Assembly (NCBI RefSeq): GCF_036046055.1
Contig: NZ_CP107939.1
Span: 7,068,001 to 7,132,000, forward strand
DNA: 64,000 nucleotides
Reading direction: 5' to 3'
DNA from: Nocardia sp. NBC_00403
GTDB lineage: Bacteria > Actinomycetota > Actinomycetes > Mycobacteriales > Mycobacteriaceae
The notes beneath the pieces are model-generated. The model did not search any database. It had not been told where the DNA came from and was given only the letters and a program-made list of their open reading frames with translations. Positions 28,808 to 37,994 of this stretch are shown here, in pieces. Every line of letters starts with the position of its first letter. Positions within the stretch are counted from its first letter, which is position 1. The position numbers were made by a program, and so were the translations under genes.

Positions 28808-28882
28808 CCAGGAAGCCCCGGTCGACTGGGCCGCTGTATGCATCAGCGTTTGCCGCAGCCGCCGGGGCTTTCTACTTCCTGG
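28808..28882. other. structured intergenic element, possible noncoding RNA
   Basis: Arms ccaggaagccccgg (28808-28821) and ccggggct...cttcctgg (28862-28869 and 28875-28882) pair in two blocks separated by a bulge. The 40-nt loop contains its own stem cgctg-tatgcat-cagcg (28832-28848). The 28555-28980 gap otherwise has only short ORFs on both strands that I cannot support as genes. The structure could be transcribed from either strand. Confidence 0.45.
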
Positions 28883-28949
28883 TCCAGATGTCGAGGGCTA
28901 GGTAAACCCGCCGAATGGGGCGTCGTTCGCAGCGCCGCCCCCTCAGCAA

Positions 28950-28968
28950 CCGTCACTCGAGGTGACGG
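28950..28968 (-). terminator. hairpin after proS
   Basis: A 7-bp stem ccgtcac (28950-28956) with gtgacgg (28962-28968) and a 5-nt loop lies 13 bp beyond the proS stop. It is short and has no T-run. Confidence 0.45.
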
Positions 28969-28980
28969 ACTGAGCCACCG

Positions 28981-30738
28981 TCAGCCGCGGACCTGCGCGA
29001 GCACCGAATCCACCACCGATTCCGCTGGTACCTCGATGGATTCGCCGGTGAACCGGTCGCGGATCTCGACCTTGCCCTCGGCCCAGCCGCGGCCGACCAC
29101 CACGATCAGCGGCACACCGATCAACTCGGAATCCTTGAATTTCACACCGGGCGAGGCCTTGCGATCGTCGAGGACGACCTCGAGGCCCGCCGCATCCAGT
29201 TGTGCGGCAACCTGTTCGCCGCCGTCGCGAGCGGACTCGTCCTTGTTGGCGATCACCACGTGCACGTCGAACGGAGCGACCTCGCGCGGCCAGCGCAGAC
29301 CCTTGTCGTCGTGCTGCTGCTCCGCGATGACAGCCACCATCCTGGACACCCCGACACCGTACGAGCCCATGGTGAGCCGGACCGGCTTGCCGTTCTCGCC
29401 GAGCACATCGACGTCGAACGCGTCGGTGTACTTGGTGCCGAGCTGGAAGATGTGTCCGATCTCGATGCCGCGCGCCGAAACCAGCGGGCCCGCGCCGTCG
29501 GGTGAGGGGTCGCCGTCGCGCACCTCAGCGGCCTCGATGGTGCCGTCCGGGGTGAAGTCGCGGCCGGCGACCAAGCCGACCACATGCTTGCCAGGCGCGT
29601 CGGCGCCGGTGATCCATGCGGTGCCGGTCACCACTCGCGGGTCGACCAGGTAGCGAACACCGTTGTCCAGCAACGCCTTCGGTCCGATGTACCCCTTGAC
29701 CAGGAAATCATTGGCGGCGAAATCGGCCTCGGTGAGCAATTCCACCTCGGCGGGTTCGACACACGCGCCGAGGCGCTTGTCGTCCACCTCACGATCACCG
29801 GGGATGCCGATCCCGACGATTTCGGTCTTGCCGTCCGGATGGCGCAGCTTCACCATGATGTTCTTCAGGGTGTCGGCCGCGGTGACCGGACGACCGTAGC
29901 TCTCCGCGATGCCTGCGCCATTGGCCCAATCGACCAGCGTCGCAATGGTCGGGGTGTCAGGGGTGTCGTGCACAACAGCCGCGCGCAGCCCTTCCAGCGG
30001 GATCGCCGCGGGCGCGGGCGTGACCACGGCCTCCACGTTGGCCGCGTACCCGGACTCGACGCAGCGCACATAGGTGTCCTCACCGACCGGGCTCTCGGCC
30101 AAGAACTCCTCCGACGCGCTGCCGCCCATCGCACCCGAGGTCGCGGCCACGATTACGTAGTCGACGCGGAGCCGCTCGAAGATACGGCGATAGGCATCAC
30201 GGTGTGCCTGGTAGCTGCGCTTCAGTCCGTCCTCGTCCAGGTCGAAGGAGTAGGAGTCCTTCATGACGAACTCGCGCCCACGCAGGATGCCCGCGCGGGG
30301 ACGTTCCTCGTCACGGTACTTGGTCTGGATCTGATACAACGTGACCGGAAGATCCTTGTACGAGTTGTATTCGCCCTTCACAGTGAGCGCGAACAGCTCC
30401 TCGTGGGTGGGGCCGAGCAGATAGTCGGCGCCCTTGCGGTCCTGCAGCCGGAACAGGCCGGGACCGTATTCGGTCCACCGGTTGGTGGTCTCGTACGGCT
30501 CGCGCGGCAGCAGTGCGGGCAGCGAGATCTCCTGGGCGCCGATGGCGTCCATCTCTTCCCGGACGACATTCTCGACCCGGCGCAGCACCCGCAGGCCCAG
30601 CGGCAGCCACGAGTACACACCCGGGGCGACGCGGCGCACGTATCCGGCGCGGACGAGGAGTTTGTGGCTGGGCACCTCGGCGTCGGCGGGATCGTCGCGC
30701 AGGGTACGCAGGAACAGGCGGGAGAGGCGGGTGATCAC
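28981..30738 (-). CDS. proS: prolyl-tRNA synthetase
   Basis: Class II aminoacyl-tRNA synthetase with an inserted editing (INS) domain, bacterial type. The 585 residues start at a GTG ([20 protein letters not shown]). Motif 1 is near [20 protein letters not shown]. Motif 2 is [20 protein letters not shown]. Motif 3 is [18 protein letters not shown]. The INS domain lies between (about 225-400; [32 protein letters not shown]). The C-terminal anticodon-binding domain ends DSVLAQVRG. The GTG at 30738 is preferred over an in-frame extension to 30777 because homologs start at the same point. Confidence 0.96.
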   Translation of the reverse strand: MITRLSRLFLRTLRDDPADAEVPSHKLLVRAGYVRRVAPGVYSWLPLGLRVLRRVENVVREEMDAIGAQEISLPALLPREPYETTNRWTEYGPGLFRLQDRKGADYLLGPTHEELFALTVKGEYNSYKDLPVTLYQIQTKYRDEERPRAGILRGREFVMKDSYSFDLDEDGLKRSYQAHRDAYRRIFERLRVDYVIVAATSGAMGGSASEEFLAESPVGEDTYVRCVESGYAANVEAVVTPAPAAIPLEGLRAAVVHDTPDTPTIATLVDWANGAGIAESYGRPVTAADTLKNIMVKLRHPDGKTEIVGIGIPGDREVDDKRLGACVEPAEVELLTEADFAANDFLVKGYIGPKALLDNGVRYLVDPRVVTGTAWITGADAPGKHVVGLVAGRDFTPDGTIEAAEVRDGDPSPDGAGPLVSARGIEIGHIFQLGTKYTDAFDVDVLGENGKPVRLTMGSYGVGVSRMVAVIAEQQHDDKGLRWPREVAPFDVHVVIANKDESARDGGEQVAAQLDAAGLEVVLDDRKASPGVKFKDSELIGVPLIVVVGRGWAEGKVEIRDRFTGESIEVPAESVVDSVLAQVRG

Positions 30739-30873
30739 GGAACGACAGGGTAGTCGCTGGCCGGGCGATGTCTGCAAGGCATTGGTCTAATTCGGCCTGA
30801 TCGGGGGCTCTGCGTAGTTGCCCCGGCTACCGCCTCCGAGCCCCGACCGAGCACGCCGGTACCGTATCCGCTC

Positions 30874-31617
30874 GTGCTGGTGCTGCTGCCTCCCTCCGAA
30901 ACCAAGTCCGACGGTGGTTGTGACGCGCCCCTCGACCTGACGTCGTTGGCGATGCCGCAGCTCACCCCGGTACGCGACCGCCTGATCAACGAGGTGGTCA
31001 AGTTGGCGGCCGACCCCGACGACGCCCGCGTTGTCCTCGGTCTCGGCAAGGGAGCCGACGTCGAGATCGCTCGCAATGCGAGCCTGCGTACCTCCCCGAC
31101 CCGGCCTGCGCTGGAGCGCTACACCGGCGTCCTCTACGACGCTCTCGACGCCCGCGCCTTCACCAAGACGCAGCGGGCCAAGGCCGACGCCAGGCTCGCC
31201 ATCGGCTCCGCATTGTTCGGCGCCATCCGCGCCACCGATGCGATCCCCGCCTACCGCCTTTCCGGTGGCTCCAAACTCCCCGGCCTGCCCACCCTTTCGG
31301 CGATATGGCGCGACACGCTTCCCGACGCGCTGCACGCCGAAGCCACAGGTGAGCTGGTCATCGATCTCCGCTCGGGCAGCTACCAGCAGTTGGGGCGGGT
31401 CCCCGGCGCGATCACCGCCAACGTCCTCACCGAACACCCCGACGGCACCCGGACCGTGGTGAGCCATTTCAACAAGCACCACAAGGGTCTGCTCGCCAGG
31501 GCTCTGGTCCTCACCCGTGCCGACCCCACCGACATCCGCGCAGTCGCGCGTATCGCGACAAAGTCGGGGCTGAAGACCGAAATCTCCTCCCCTACAGAGC
31601 TTTTGATCATCACCTGA
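30874..31617 (+). CDS. yaaA: YaaA-family peroxide stress protein (DUF328)
   Basis: The 247-residue protein begins GTG-CTG-GTG, reading MLVLLPPSETKSDGG, the YaaA signature (LLPPSETK). Other conserved parts are YTGVLYDALDA, LFGAIRATDAIPAYRLSGGS, VIDLRSGSYQQL and VVSHFNKHHKGLLARALV. YaaA lowers free intracellular iron and protects DNA during hydrogen-peroxide stress in E. coli; it has a DNA-binding fold. It is divergent from proS with a 135-bp spacer. Confidence 0.9.
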   Translation: MLVLLPPSETKSDGGCDAPLDLTSLAMPQLTPVRDRLINEVVKLAADPDDARVVLGLGKGADVEIARNASLRTSPTRPALERYTGVLYDALDARAFTKTQRAKADARLAIGSALFGAIRATDAIPAYRLSGGSKLPGLPTLSAIWRDTLPDALHAEATGELVIDLRSGSYQQLGRVPGAITANVLTEHPDGTRTVVSHFNKHHKGLLARALVLTRADPTDIRAVARIATKSGLKTEISSPTELLIIT

Positions 31618-31724
31618 GGCGGGCCACGCGGACTCGCCGACACAATGGCAGTGTTGTGCAGGCCTTCCATCTCCTGGGCATTCCTCCGGATCCACTCGCA
31701 GTGCACTGAACCTAGGCTGCCGCG

Positions 31725-32456
31725 ATGGGTTTCTACGACTGCCGGTGCATGGTCACCGGTATCGGCCTGGACGGCATCGGTGCGACAGCGGTGTTGATTC
31801 GCCGCAATGGCGATGTGTACCAACCGATTTCACTGGGGATTGCGGGCAACTACGATCGGTCGGGAGCGGTCGACGGAGTTATCGAAGACCTCGGCACCGA
31901 CGTGCTGCTGCGGTACTTCCTCGACCGCCTGAACGACGGCAGGCTGGTCCTCGACGCCGACGCGACCGAATTCGACCGCGAATCTCCGCCTACCGAAATC
32001 GACGAACTGCTCTGGTGCTTCGAACGCAACTGCCTCGACATCGATGACGAACCGGTCGCAGCCGCGATATTCGACGGGTCACCGATCCTGCTGGCACTGG
32101 TCGCCCAACCGATCTGGGATGCCGTGACCGCCGCAGCCACTGCCGACCGATTCGAGAACGCATTCCCGGATTCGCCCACCGCGTTGGAGATCTATCGGGA
32201 CCATCCGTCGGAATTATCCGTACCGGCCGGGAAGCTGCGCGCCATCAACGATCTCCTTGCCGCCCGTGCCCTGGTCTGGGCCTCGCCCGCACACACCGCA
32301 CAGCGGTACCCGACGGACTACGGTGGCCAGCACGACAGCGAGGACCTGCGCAGATTCCTCGATGAGGCCAGACGCGACTACCACGAACTGCCGATCGTGT
32401 TGTCGGCGATCGACTCCTACGAGAAGAAGATCCGCGACCTGCTGATCGACGACTGA
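31725..32456 (+). CDS. uncharacterised protein with MGFYDCRCMVTG start
   Basis: The 243-residue acidic protein begins MGFYDCRCMVTGIGLDGIGA and continues YQPISLGIAGNYDRSGAVDG, then many Asp/Glu residues. No signal peptide, membrane segment or catalytic motif is obvious. The N-terminal motif is one I associate with uncharacterised bacterial proteins, sometimes near toxin/immunity loci, but I cannot confirm this. The C-terminus is helical and charged (IDSYEKKIRDLLIDD). The gene is alone, 107 bp after yaaA. The following 213 bp up to the small secreted gene show nothing recognisable. Confidence 0.7.
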   Translation: MGFYDCRCMVTGIGLDGIGATAVLIRRNGDVYQPISLGIAGNYDRSGAVDGVIEDLGTDVLLRYFLDRLNDGRLVLDADATEFDRESPPTEIDELLWCFERNCLDIDDEPVAAAIFDGSPILLALVAQPIWDAVTAAATADRFENAFPDSPTALEIYRDHPSELSVPAGKLRAINDLLAARALVWASPAHTAQRYPTDYGGQHDSEDLRRFLDEARRDYHELPIVLSAIDSYEKKIRDLLIDD

Positions 32457-32669
32457 CTGCTGAGAGCCCGACCTTGCCCTCCAGGCTCTCCCCGCGCGCC
32501 CGGCGACCGCTGTGCGACCGCCGGCGCGGGTAGTTCGCGCCCTACCTCGGCCTCCTGCATGGCCCCATTGTTGCGAACCGCACCGATGCCGACAATGGAC
32601 GTGAGCCTGTGTCCGCGAGCGAAGCAACGACCCGCTCGACCAACCGCGACTCGGTCCGCTCGGCAGGCG

Positions 32670-32849
32670 TCAGATACAGATGCTGAAACTGAAGACGCCC
32701 AGCGGGATGTTGAAGCAGAAGGCCACCGAACCCAGCGCAGGAGTCGGTGCCGGTGTTACCGGTTCGGCAGAGGCAGCGGGAGCTGCAGCTGTGCCGACAA
32801 GCAAGGTGATGGCAATCGCGGCGAGCGTCGAAGCAATCTTCGTGGTCAT
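32670..32849 (-). CDS. small secreted peptide, 59 residues
   Basis: An ATG at 32849 with a strong RBS (aaggaaa, 7 nt upstream) opens a 59-codon gene. The precursor reads MTTKIASTLAAIAITLLVGT then AAAPAASA, a textbook Sec signal peptide with an AxA site before EP. The mature peptide would be about 31 residues: a Pro/Thr-rich start (EPVTPAPTPALG) and a hydrophobic tail with two Cys (VAFCFNIPLGVFSFSICI) that could form a disulfide. It is too short for usual length cut-offs. Function unknown; the hydrophobic disulfide loop suggests an envelope-associated or membrane-active peptide. Confidence 0.75.
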   Translation of the reverse strand: MTTKIASTLAAIAITLLVGTAAAPAASAEPVTPAPTPALGSVAFCFNIPLGVFSFSICI

Positions 32850-32861
32850 TTCAACGTTTCC

Positions 32862-33098
32862 TTAGCTAGGTGACGATGATGAGACTCCCGACCCGGTGAT
32901 GGCTACTTCTACGATGGTCCGCCGATGCCAGGACTTCCACAAGACCGCTCCAGCGAGGGCGAAGCTCTTCCACACCGCAAGACATAGCGATACCACATGA
33001 GTCAGAACGGCCCGTTGATCCATAGAACGCGCGGTGGGATCAAAGAAAATGTCCCGAGGCTCACGAAATAACCAGTCGAGCAATATGACTTTCATCAC
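32862..33098 (-). CDS. questionable small hypothetical protein
   Basis: A 78-codon frame reads MMKVILLDWLFREPRDIFFD, then a hydrophobic part HVVSLCLAVWKSFALAGAVLW that could span the membrane, and a Ser-rich end. It sits in a locally AT-richer gap between the secreted peptide and the PucR gene. No good RBS and no recognisable family. It may be chance. Confidence 0.25.
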   Translation of the reverse strand: MMKVILLDWLFREPRDIFFDPTARSMDQRAVLTHVVSLCLAVWKSFALAGAVLWKSWHRRTIVEVAITGSGVSSSSPS

Positions 33099-33134
33099 AA
33101 CTATTGCGATGTGGGCGGCGCCAGTGGCGTCGGC

Positions 33135-34736
33135 TTACAGTTTGTCGGCGTTCGCGGTCAGATCTCGAATGAGCAGAGCGGTGTGCAGCGAGGTGCGGGA
33201 CTCACCGTCCTCGAGATCGACGTCGAGGATGCGCTCGATGCGCGCCAGCCGGTCGTAGAGCGTCGGCCTGCTGATGTTGAGTCTGCGTGCGAGTTCGGTT
33301 TTGTTGCCCGCCACATCGAGGAATTGCCGCAACGTGCGGGTCAGGTCGGCCGCATGCCGAATGTCGTAGCGCAGCAGCGCACTCAGCTCGGTTTCGGCGA
33401 AGTTCTGCACGCCGGGCTCGTTGCGGATGAGAGAGAGCAGGCCGCGCAACCGAACGTCCCCGCCGCGATAGAAGGGCCGCGGCGCGGACGTTTCCAGCGA
33501 TAGCGCAACCTCGGCGACATGCATGGCGTGGGCCAGTTCGCGCGCGGTGTCCAGCAGCGATTCCGATTCCGCGCCAACGCCGACGACCACTTGCTGCACA
33601 CCCTCGACGCGGCGCACTTCGGCCGTGATCGCCAGACAGATCCCGTGCAGCACCTCGTCGAGGTCGGCGGTACGCGGGACCGCGAGGATCATGCTGACGC
33701 GATCGCCGTGATCCGCCGCGGTCAGCGCGGCGGCTTTCGTCAACCCGAGGCCGTGCGTCACCGCGTCGAGCACGCCCACGCTGCGGCGCTGCCTGGCGAC
33801 CTGATCGGTTTCGTCCAGCGCGGCAACATCCATCGCGAGCGGCACGTAATTCGCCCGGCGCGCAAGCAGACCCAGCGCCGCTGCCCTGGCCTGCGCGTCA
33901 CGCTCGTCGAGCACTCTGCCGTTGACCAGGTCGTCGATAAGGCCGGTCTGCGCCTGCCGGTGCAGTCCGAAGCGATCCTTGTCGATCATCCGATGCAGGG
34001 TCAGGGTTTGGGCGGCGCGCTCGAGCACCATGCGCGCCCGTGGGGTCGGCACCCGGCTGGAGCGCAGGATCAGCCTGCCCCACCGCTGGGTGTGCGGACC
34101 GACCGCCACCACATCCCAGCCTTCGGGCAGCATGCGCGAGGTGGTCTCCCAGTTCTCCAGGATCGCCGAGGTGGTGGTGTGCCGCGCGGTCAGTGCGAGC
34201 ACCCGATGGGAAAGGTCTTCGAGCACCACCGAGCAGTCGAGCATGCCCGCGGCGGTCTTGACGATCTCCGCCAGCGAGGCGCGCCGAACACTGAGTTCGG
34301 TGAAGGTCTCGTGCACCGTCCTCGCGAACTCCAGTTCGGCGTATTGATCGGCCACGATCACCCGGTGCACCGCCTCGGTGATCTCGACGAACCTGGTGAT
34401 CCGGTGCAGTGCGATCACCGGCAGTCCGAGCGCGTCGGCGGTGGTCGCGACCACCGGAGCCAAGGCGGGCACGGCGTCGCCCAGCTCGACGACCAGACCG
34501 GACACGCCCGCTCCCGCCAACGCCGACAGATAGTCGACCGTCGCCGCGTCACTGCCGCTCAAGGCCGGTCCGGTGGTCAGAATCAGCTCGCCGCCGACCA
34601 GCAGCTCGGCGACCTCCGGCAGATCGCTGACATGGACCCACCGCACTGGACGATCCAGCGATCCCCCACCGACGACCTGTGGATCCCCCGCACGCACCAC
34701 CGGCATGGCCAAGACATCCGCAACAGACAGCAGCAC
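33135..34736 (-). CDS. PucR-family transcriptional regulator
   Basis: The 533-residue protein begins with GTG (MLLSVADVLAMPVVRAGDPQ). It has the PucR N-terminal ligand-like domain (WVHVSDLPEVAELLVGGELI, LTTGPALSG, GVSGLVVELGD). A GGDEF-like middle domain (VVVGVGAESESLLDTARELA) follows. The C-terminal helix-turn-helix is VAGNKTELARRLNISRPTLY. PucR/GabR-type activators control catabolism of amino acids, purines or GABA. It is divergent from the mmsA-aminotransferase operon, so that operon is its likely target. Confidence 0.9.
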   Translation of the reverse strand: MLLSVADVLAMPVVRAGDPQVVGGGSLDRPVRWVHVSDLPEVAELLVGGELILTTGPALSGSDAATVDYLSALAGAGVSGLVVELGDAVPALAPVVATTADALGLPVIALHRITRFVEITEAVHRVIVADQYAELEFARTVHETFTELSVRRASLAEIVKTAAGMLDCSVVLEDLSHRVLALTARHTTTSAILENWETTSRMLPEGWDVVAVGPHTQRWGRLILRSSRVPTPRARMVLERAAQTLTLHRMIDKDRFGLHRQAQTGLIDDLVNGRVLDERDAQARAAALGLLARRANYVPLAMDVAALDETDQVARQRRSVGVLDAVTHGLGLTKAAALTAADHGDRVSMILAVPRTADLDEVLHGICLAITAEVRRVEGVQQVVVGVGAESESLLDTARELAHAMHVAEVALSLETSAPRPFYRGGDVRLRGLLSLIRNEPGVQNFAETELSALLRYDIRHAADLTRTLRQFLDVAGNKTELARRLNISRPTLYDRLARIERILDVDLEDGESRTSLHTALLIRDLTANADKL

Positions 34737-34824
34737 CGACGAATCGTAATACGAAAACGCAAATCACGTACAGATTGTCGGATCACGGATGCCGATTCAT
34801 GCGGCAGAGTGAGACTCGGCAACT

Positions 34825-34910
34825 TCGATCCGGCGCACGCCGGGATCCAGCAAAGCATGAGCAGGAACGACAACCCGCGCGCATTCTGGATCCCGGCGCG
34901 CGCCGGGATG
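34825..34910. repeat. pair of inverted REP-like palindromes
   Basis: Two copies of ctggatcccggcgYgcgccgg lie head to head. The left copy is on the minus strand (about 34827-34850). The right copy is 34886-34908 and contains an 18-bp perfect palindrome at 34891-34908. The 13-nt cores (34838-34850 and 34886-34898) are exact inverted copies. They sit in the divergent spacer between pucR and mmsA. Confidence 0.6.
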
Positions 34911-34996
34911 ACAGCCGAATCCATGCCGATGACTCCGAGGGCACCGACGCCCGGAGGCAGCTACACACCGACGCTCACGAATCGAATCGAGGAGAT

Positions 34997-36487
34997 ATGC
35001 AGACAATCGCGCATTGGGTCGACGGCAAGGGGTTCGCAGGAACGAGTGCCGCGACCGCGCCGGTGACCAATCCTGCGACCGGTGTGGTGACCGGGCAGGT
35101 AGCGCTGGCGCGCGTCGAGGACGTGCAGGCGGCGATCGATTCTGCGACCGCGGCGTTCCCCGCGTGGCGCGACGCCTCGCTGGCCCGCCGGACCCAGGTG
35201 CTGTTCCGGTTCCGTGAGTTGCTCAACGAACGCAAAGAGGAATTGGCCAAGCTGATCACCGCCGAGCACGGCAAGGTGCTCTCCGATGCGCTCGGCGAGG
35301 TGACCCGCGGTCTGGAGATCGTCGAATTCGCCTGTGGCATCCCGCATCTGATCAAGGGCGGATACACCGAGAACGCATCGACGAAGGTGGACATCTTCTC
35401 GATCCGCCAGCCGTTGGGCCCGGTGGCCGTTATTTCGCCGTTCAATTTCCCGGCGATGGTACCGATGTGGTTTTTCCCGGTCGCGATCGCTGCGGGCAAC
35501 ACCGTAGTGCTCAAGCCGAGCGAGAAGGATCCGTCCGCGTCGCTGTGGATGGCCGAGCTGTGGCACGAAGCGGGCCTGCCCGCAGGCGTTTTCAATGTGG
35601 TGCAGGGCGACAAGGTCGCCGTCGACGAGCTGCTCGACAACCCGGGCATCAGGGCCGTCTCGTTCGTCGGCTCGACCCCGATCGCGAAATACGTCTACCA
35701 GCGCGGCACCGCGAACGGCAAGCGGGTGCAAGCCCTCGGCGGCGCGAAGAACCACATGCTCGTGCTGCCGGACGCGGATCTGGACCTGGCCGCCGATGCG
35801 GCGGTCAACGCCGGTTTCGGCTCCGCGGGCGAGCGCTGCATGGCGATCAGCGTGGTGCTCGCGGTCGGCTCCGTGGGCGACGAGCTGGTCGCCAAGATCG
35901 CCGAACGGGCCGGGACGATCAAGACCGGCGACGGCACCCGCGATACCGATATGGGTCCGCTGGTGACCCGGGAGCACCGCGACCGCGTCGCCGCGTACAT
36001 CGACGCGGGCGAATCCGCCGGAGCCACCATAGTTCTCGACGGCCGCGGTATCGAAGCCGACGGCGCGGCGAACGGGTTCTGGCTCGGGCCGACGATTCTC
36101 GATCACGTCGGCACCGATATGAGCGTCTACACCGATGAGATCTTCGGTCCCGTCCTGTCGGTGGTCCGGGTCGACACCTACGACGACGCGCTGGCGCTGA
36201 TCAACACGAACCCTTACGGCAACGGCACCGCGATCTTCACCAACGACGGCGGCGCGGCCCGGCGCTTCCACAACGAGGTCGAAGTCGGCATGGTCGGCAT
36301 CAACGTGCCGATCCCGGTTCCCATGGCGTACTACAGCTTCGGCGGTTGGAAGAATTCGCTGTTCGGCGATTCGCATGCACACGGCACCGATGGCGTCCAC
36401 TTCTTCACCCGAGGCAAGGCCGTCACCAGCCGCTGGCTCGATCCGAGCCACGGCGGGCTCGAATTGGGCTTCCCCCAGAACAAGTAA
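34997..36487 (+). CDS. mmsA: methylmalonate-semialdehyde dehydrogenase (CoA-acylating)
   Basis: The enzyme oxidises methylmalonate semialdehyde to propionyl-CoA, or malonate semialdehyde to acetyl-CoA, in valine, beta-alanine and related catabolism. The 496 residues start at an ATG with a gaggag RBS. Conserved parts are FNFPAMVPMWFFPVAIAAGN (Asn150), the nucleotide-site FVGSTPIAKYVY and the catalytic GSAGERCMA (Cys281). The usual ALDH general base Glu is replaced in QALGGAKNHM, which distinguishes this CoA-dependent subfamily. It is followed after 50 bp by an aminotransferase gene and is divergent from pucR. Confidence 0.94.
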   Translation: MQTIAHWVDGKGFAGTSAATAPVTNPATGVVTGQVALARVEDVQAAIDSATAAFPAWRDASLARRTQVLFRFRELLNERKEELAKLITAEHGKVLSDALGEVTRGLEIVEFACGIPHLIKGGYTENASTKVDIFSIRQPLGPVAVISPFNFPAMVPMWFFPVAIAAGNTVVLKPSEKDPSASLWMAELWHEAGLPAGVFNVVQGDKVAVDELLDNPGIRAVSFVGSTPIAKYVYQRGTANGKRVQALGGAKNHMLVLPDADLDLAADAAVNAGFGSAGERCMAISVVLAVGSVGDELVAKIAERAGTIKTGDGTRDTDMGPLVTREHRDRVAAYIDAGESAGATIVLDGRGIEADGAANGFWLGPTILDHVGTDMSVYTDEIFGPVLSVVRVDTYDDALALINTNPYGNGTAIFTNDGGAARRFHNEVEVGMVGINVPIPVPMAYYSFGGWKNSLFGDSHAHGTDGVHFFTRGKAVTSRWLDPSHGGLELGFPQNK

Positions 36488-36537
36488 CGCCCGCGAAAGC
36501 ACCGCCCACAGACCAAGTGACGCAGGAGAACTCGCCG

Positions 36538-37905
36538 ATGACGCTGCCCAACGGATTGACGCCCGACCAGGCGCGGCAGACCGCCGCCCGCGCCTATGAA
36601 CTCGACCGCCGCCACGTTTTCCATTCGTGGTCCGCGCAGGCGCAGATCAACCCGATGACCATCACCGCCTCGCAGGGCTGCCACGTCTGGGATGGCGAGG
36701 GCAACAGGCTGCTCGATTTCTCCTCTCAGCTCGTCAACACCAATATCGGGCATCAGCATCCGAAAGTCGTTGCCGCGGTGCAGGAGCAGGCGGCCAAGCT
36801 CTGCACCGTGGCACCGCAGTACGTCAACGACGCACGCTCGGAGGCCGCGCGGTTGATCGCCGAACGCACGCCGGGTGCGTTGAACAAGATCTTCTTCACC
36901 AACGGCGGCGCCGACGCCGTCGAGCATGCGGTCCGGATGGCGCGGCTGCACACCGGCCGCTACAAGGTGCTGGCGCGCTACCGTTCGTATCACGGCGGCA
37001 CCGAGACCGCGATCAACCTCACCGGCGATCCGCGACGCTGGCCCAACGACCACGGCAATAGCGGCGTCGTGCATTTCTTCGGACCTTTTCGCTATCGCTC
37101 GCAGTTCCATTCGAGCGACGACACCGAGGAAACCGAGCGCGCGCTGGCGCATCTCGAGCAGACCATCGTCTTCGAGGGGCCGAGCACCATTGCTGCGATC
37201 ATCCTCGAATCCGTCCCCGGCACAGCGGGAATCATGGTTCCGCCGCCCGGCTACCTGGCCGGGGTGCGGGCGTTGTGCGACAAGTACGGCATCATTTTCA
37301 TCGCCGATGAGGTGATGTCGGGGTTCGGCCGCACCGGAAAGTGGTTCGCGATAGAGCATTTCGAGGGTGTCGTACCGGATCTACTCACCTTCGCCAAGGG
37401 CGTGAACTCCGGATATGTGCCGCTCGGTGGCGTCGCGATCAGCCCGGCCATCGCAGCGACGTTCGACGATCGACCGTATCCAGGTGGGCTGACCTACTCC
37501 GGTCACCCCTTGGCGACGGCCGCGGCGGTGGCGACCATCAACACGATGACCGACGACCGCATCGTCGAGAATGCCGCCGACATCGGTGCGCGCGTGCTCG
37601 GCCCCGGCCTCCGGGATCTTGCCGAGCGCCACCCCAGCATCGGCGAGGTCCGCGGGATCGGCGTCTTCTGGGCCCTGGAACTCGTCCGCGACCGAGCGAC
37701 CCGCGAACCGCTCGCCCCCTACGGCGGTACCAGTCCGGCGATGACCGAGGTCGTCGCGGCCTGCCGCGCGGCGGGGCTGCTGGTATTCGTCAACTTCAAC
37801 CGGTTGCACGTCGTGCCACCCTGCATCGTCAGCGAAGGCGAGGCAAAGGAAGGTCTGACCATCCTCGACGACGCCCTGCTGACGGCCGACCAACACGTCG
37901 CCTGA
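36538..37905 (+). CDS. class III aminotransferase (omega-amino acid type)
   Basis: A 455-residue PLP enzyme with ATG at 36538 and aggaga upstream. Motifs: FFTNGGADAVEHAVRMAR (cofactor phosphate site), YRSYHGGTETAINLTG, IIFIADEVMSGFGRTGKWF (Asp257) and LLTFAKGVNSGYVPLGGVAI (Schiff-base Lys287). The family transfers amino groups from beta-alanine, GABA or similar omega-amino acids to pyruvate or 2-oxoglutarate. Next to mmsA the product semialdehyde would be malonate or methylmalonate semialdehyde, so beta-alanine or 3-aminoisobutyrate is the best guess. A hairpin overlaps the stop codon. Confidence 0.92.
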   Translation: MTLPNGLTPDQARQTAARAYELDRRHVFHSWSAQAQINPMTITASQGCHVWDGEGNRLLDFSSQLVNTNIGHQHPKVVAAVQEQAAKLCTVAPQYVNDARSEAARLIAERTPGALNKIFFTNGGADAVEHAVRMARLHTGRYKVLARYRSYHGGTETAINLTGDPRRWPNDHGNSGVVHFFGPFRYRSQFHSSDDTEETERALAHLEQTIVFEGPSTIAAIILESVPGTAGIMVPPPGYLAGVRALCDKYGIIFIADEVMSGFGRTGKWFAIEHFEGVVPDLLTFAKGVNSGYVPLGGVAISPAIAATFDDRPYPGGLTYSGHPLATAAAVATINTMTDDRIVENAADIGARVLGPGLRDLAERHPSIGEVRGIGVFWALELVRDRATREPLAPYGGTSPAMTEVVAACRAAGLLVFVNFNRLHVVPPCIVSEGEAKEGLTILDDALLTADQHVA

Positions 37906-37933
37906 GATGGCACGGGCGCCGTTTTGCCATCTC
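37904..37933 (+). terminator. terminator hairpin at the aminotransferase stop
   Basis: A 9-bp stem gagatggca (37904-37912) with tgccatctc (37925-37933) overlaps the TGA. The loop is 12 nt. Confidence 0.55.
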
Positions 37934-37994
37934 GTCGATCGATGATGGAGTTGGAGACGGAATTCCAACCACCTGTGGGCTGTTCCAGTTATAC

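Noticed and set aside
28658..28901. Short ORFs of about 61-62 codons on both strands in the gap before proS
   Set aside because: They overlap the structured element on opposite strands, have no recognisable family and no convincing RBS.
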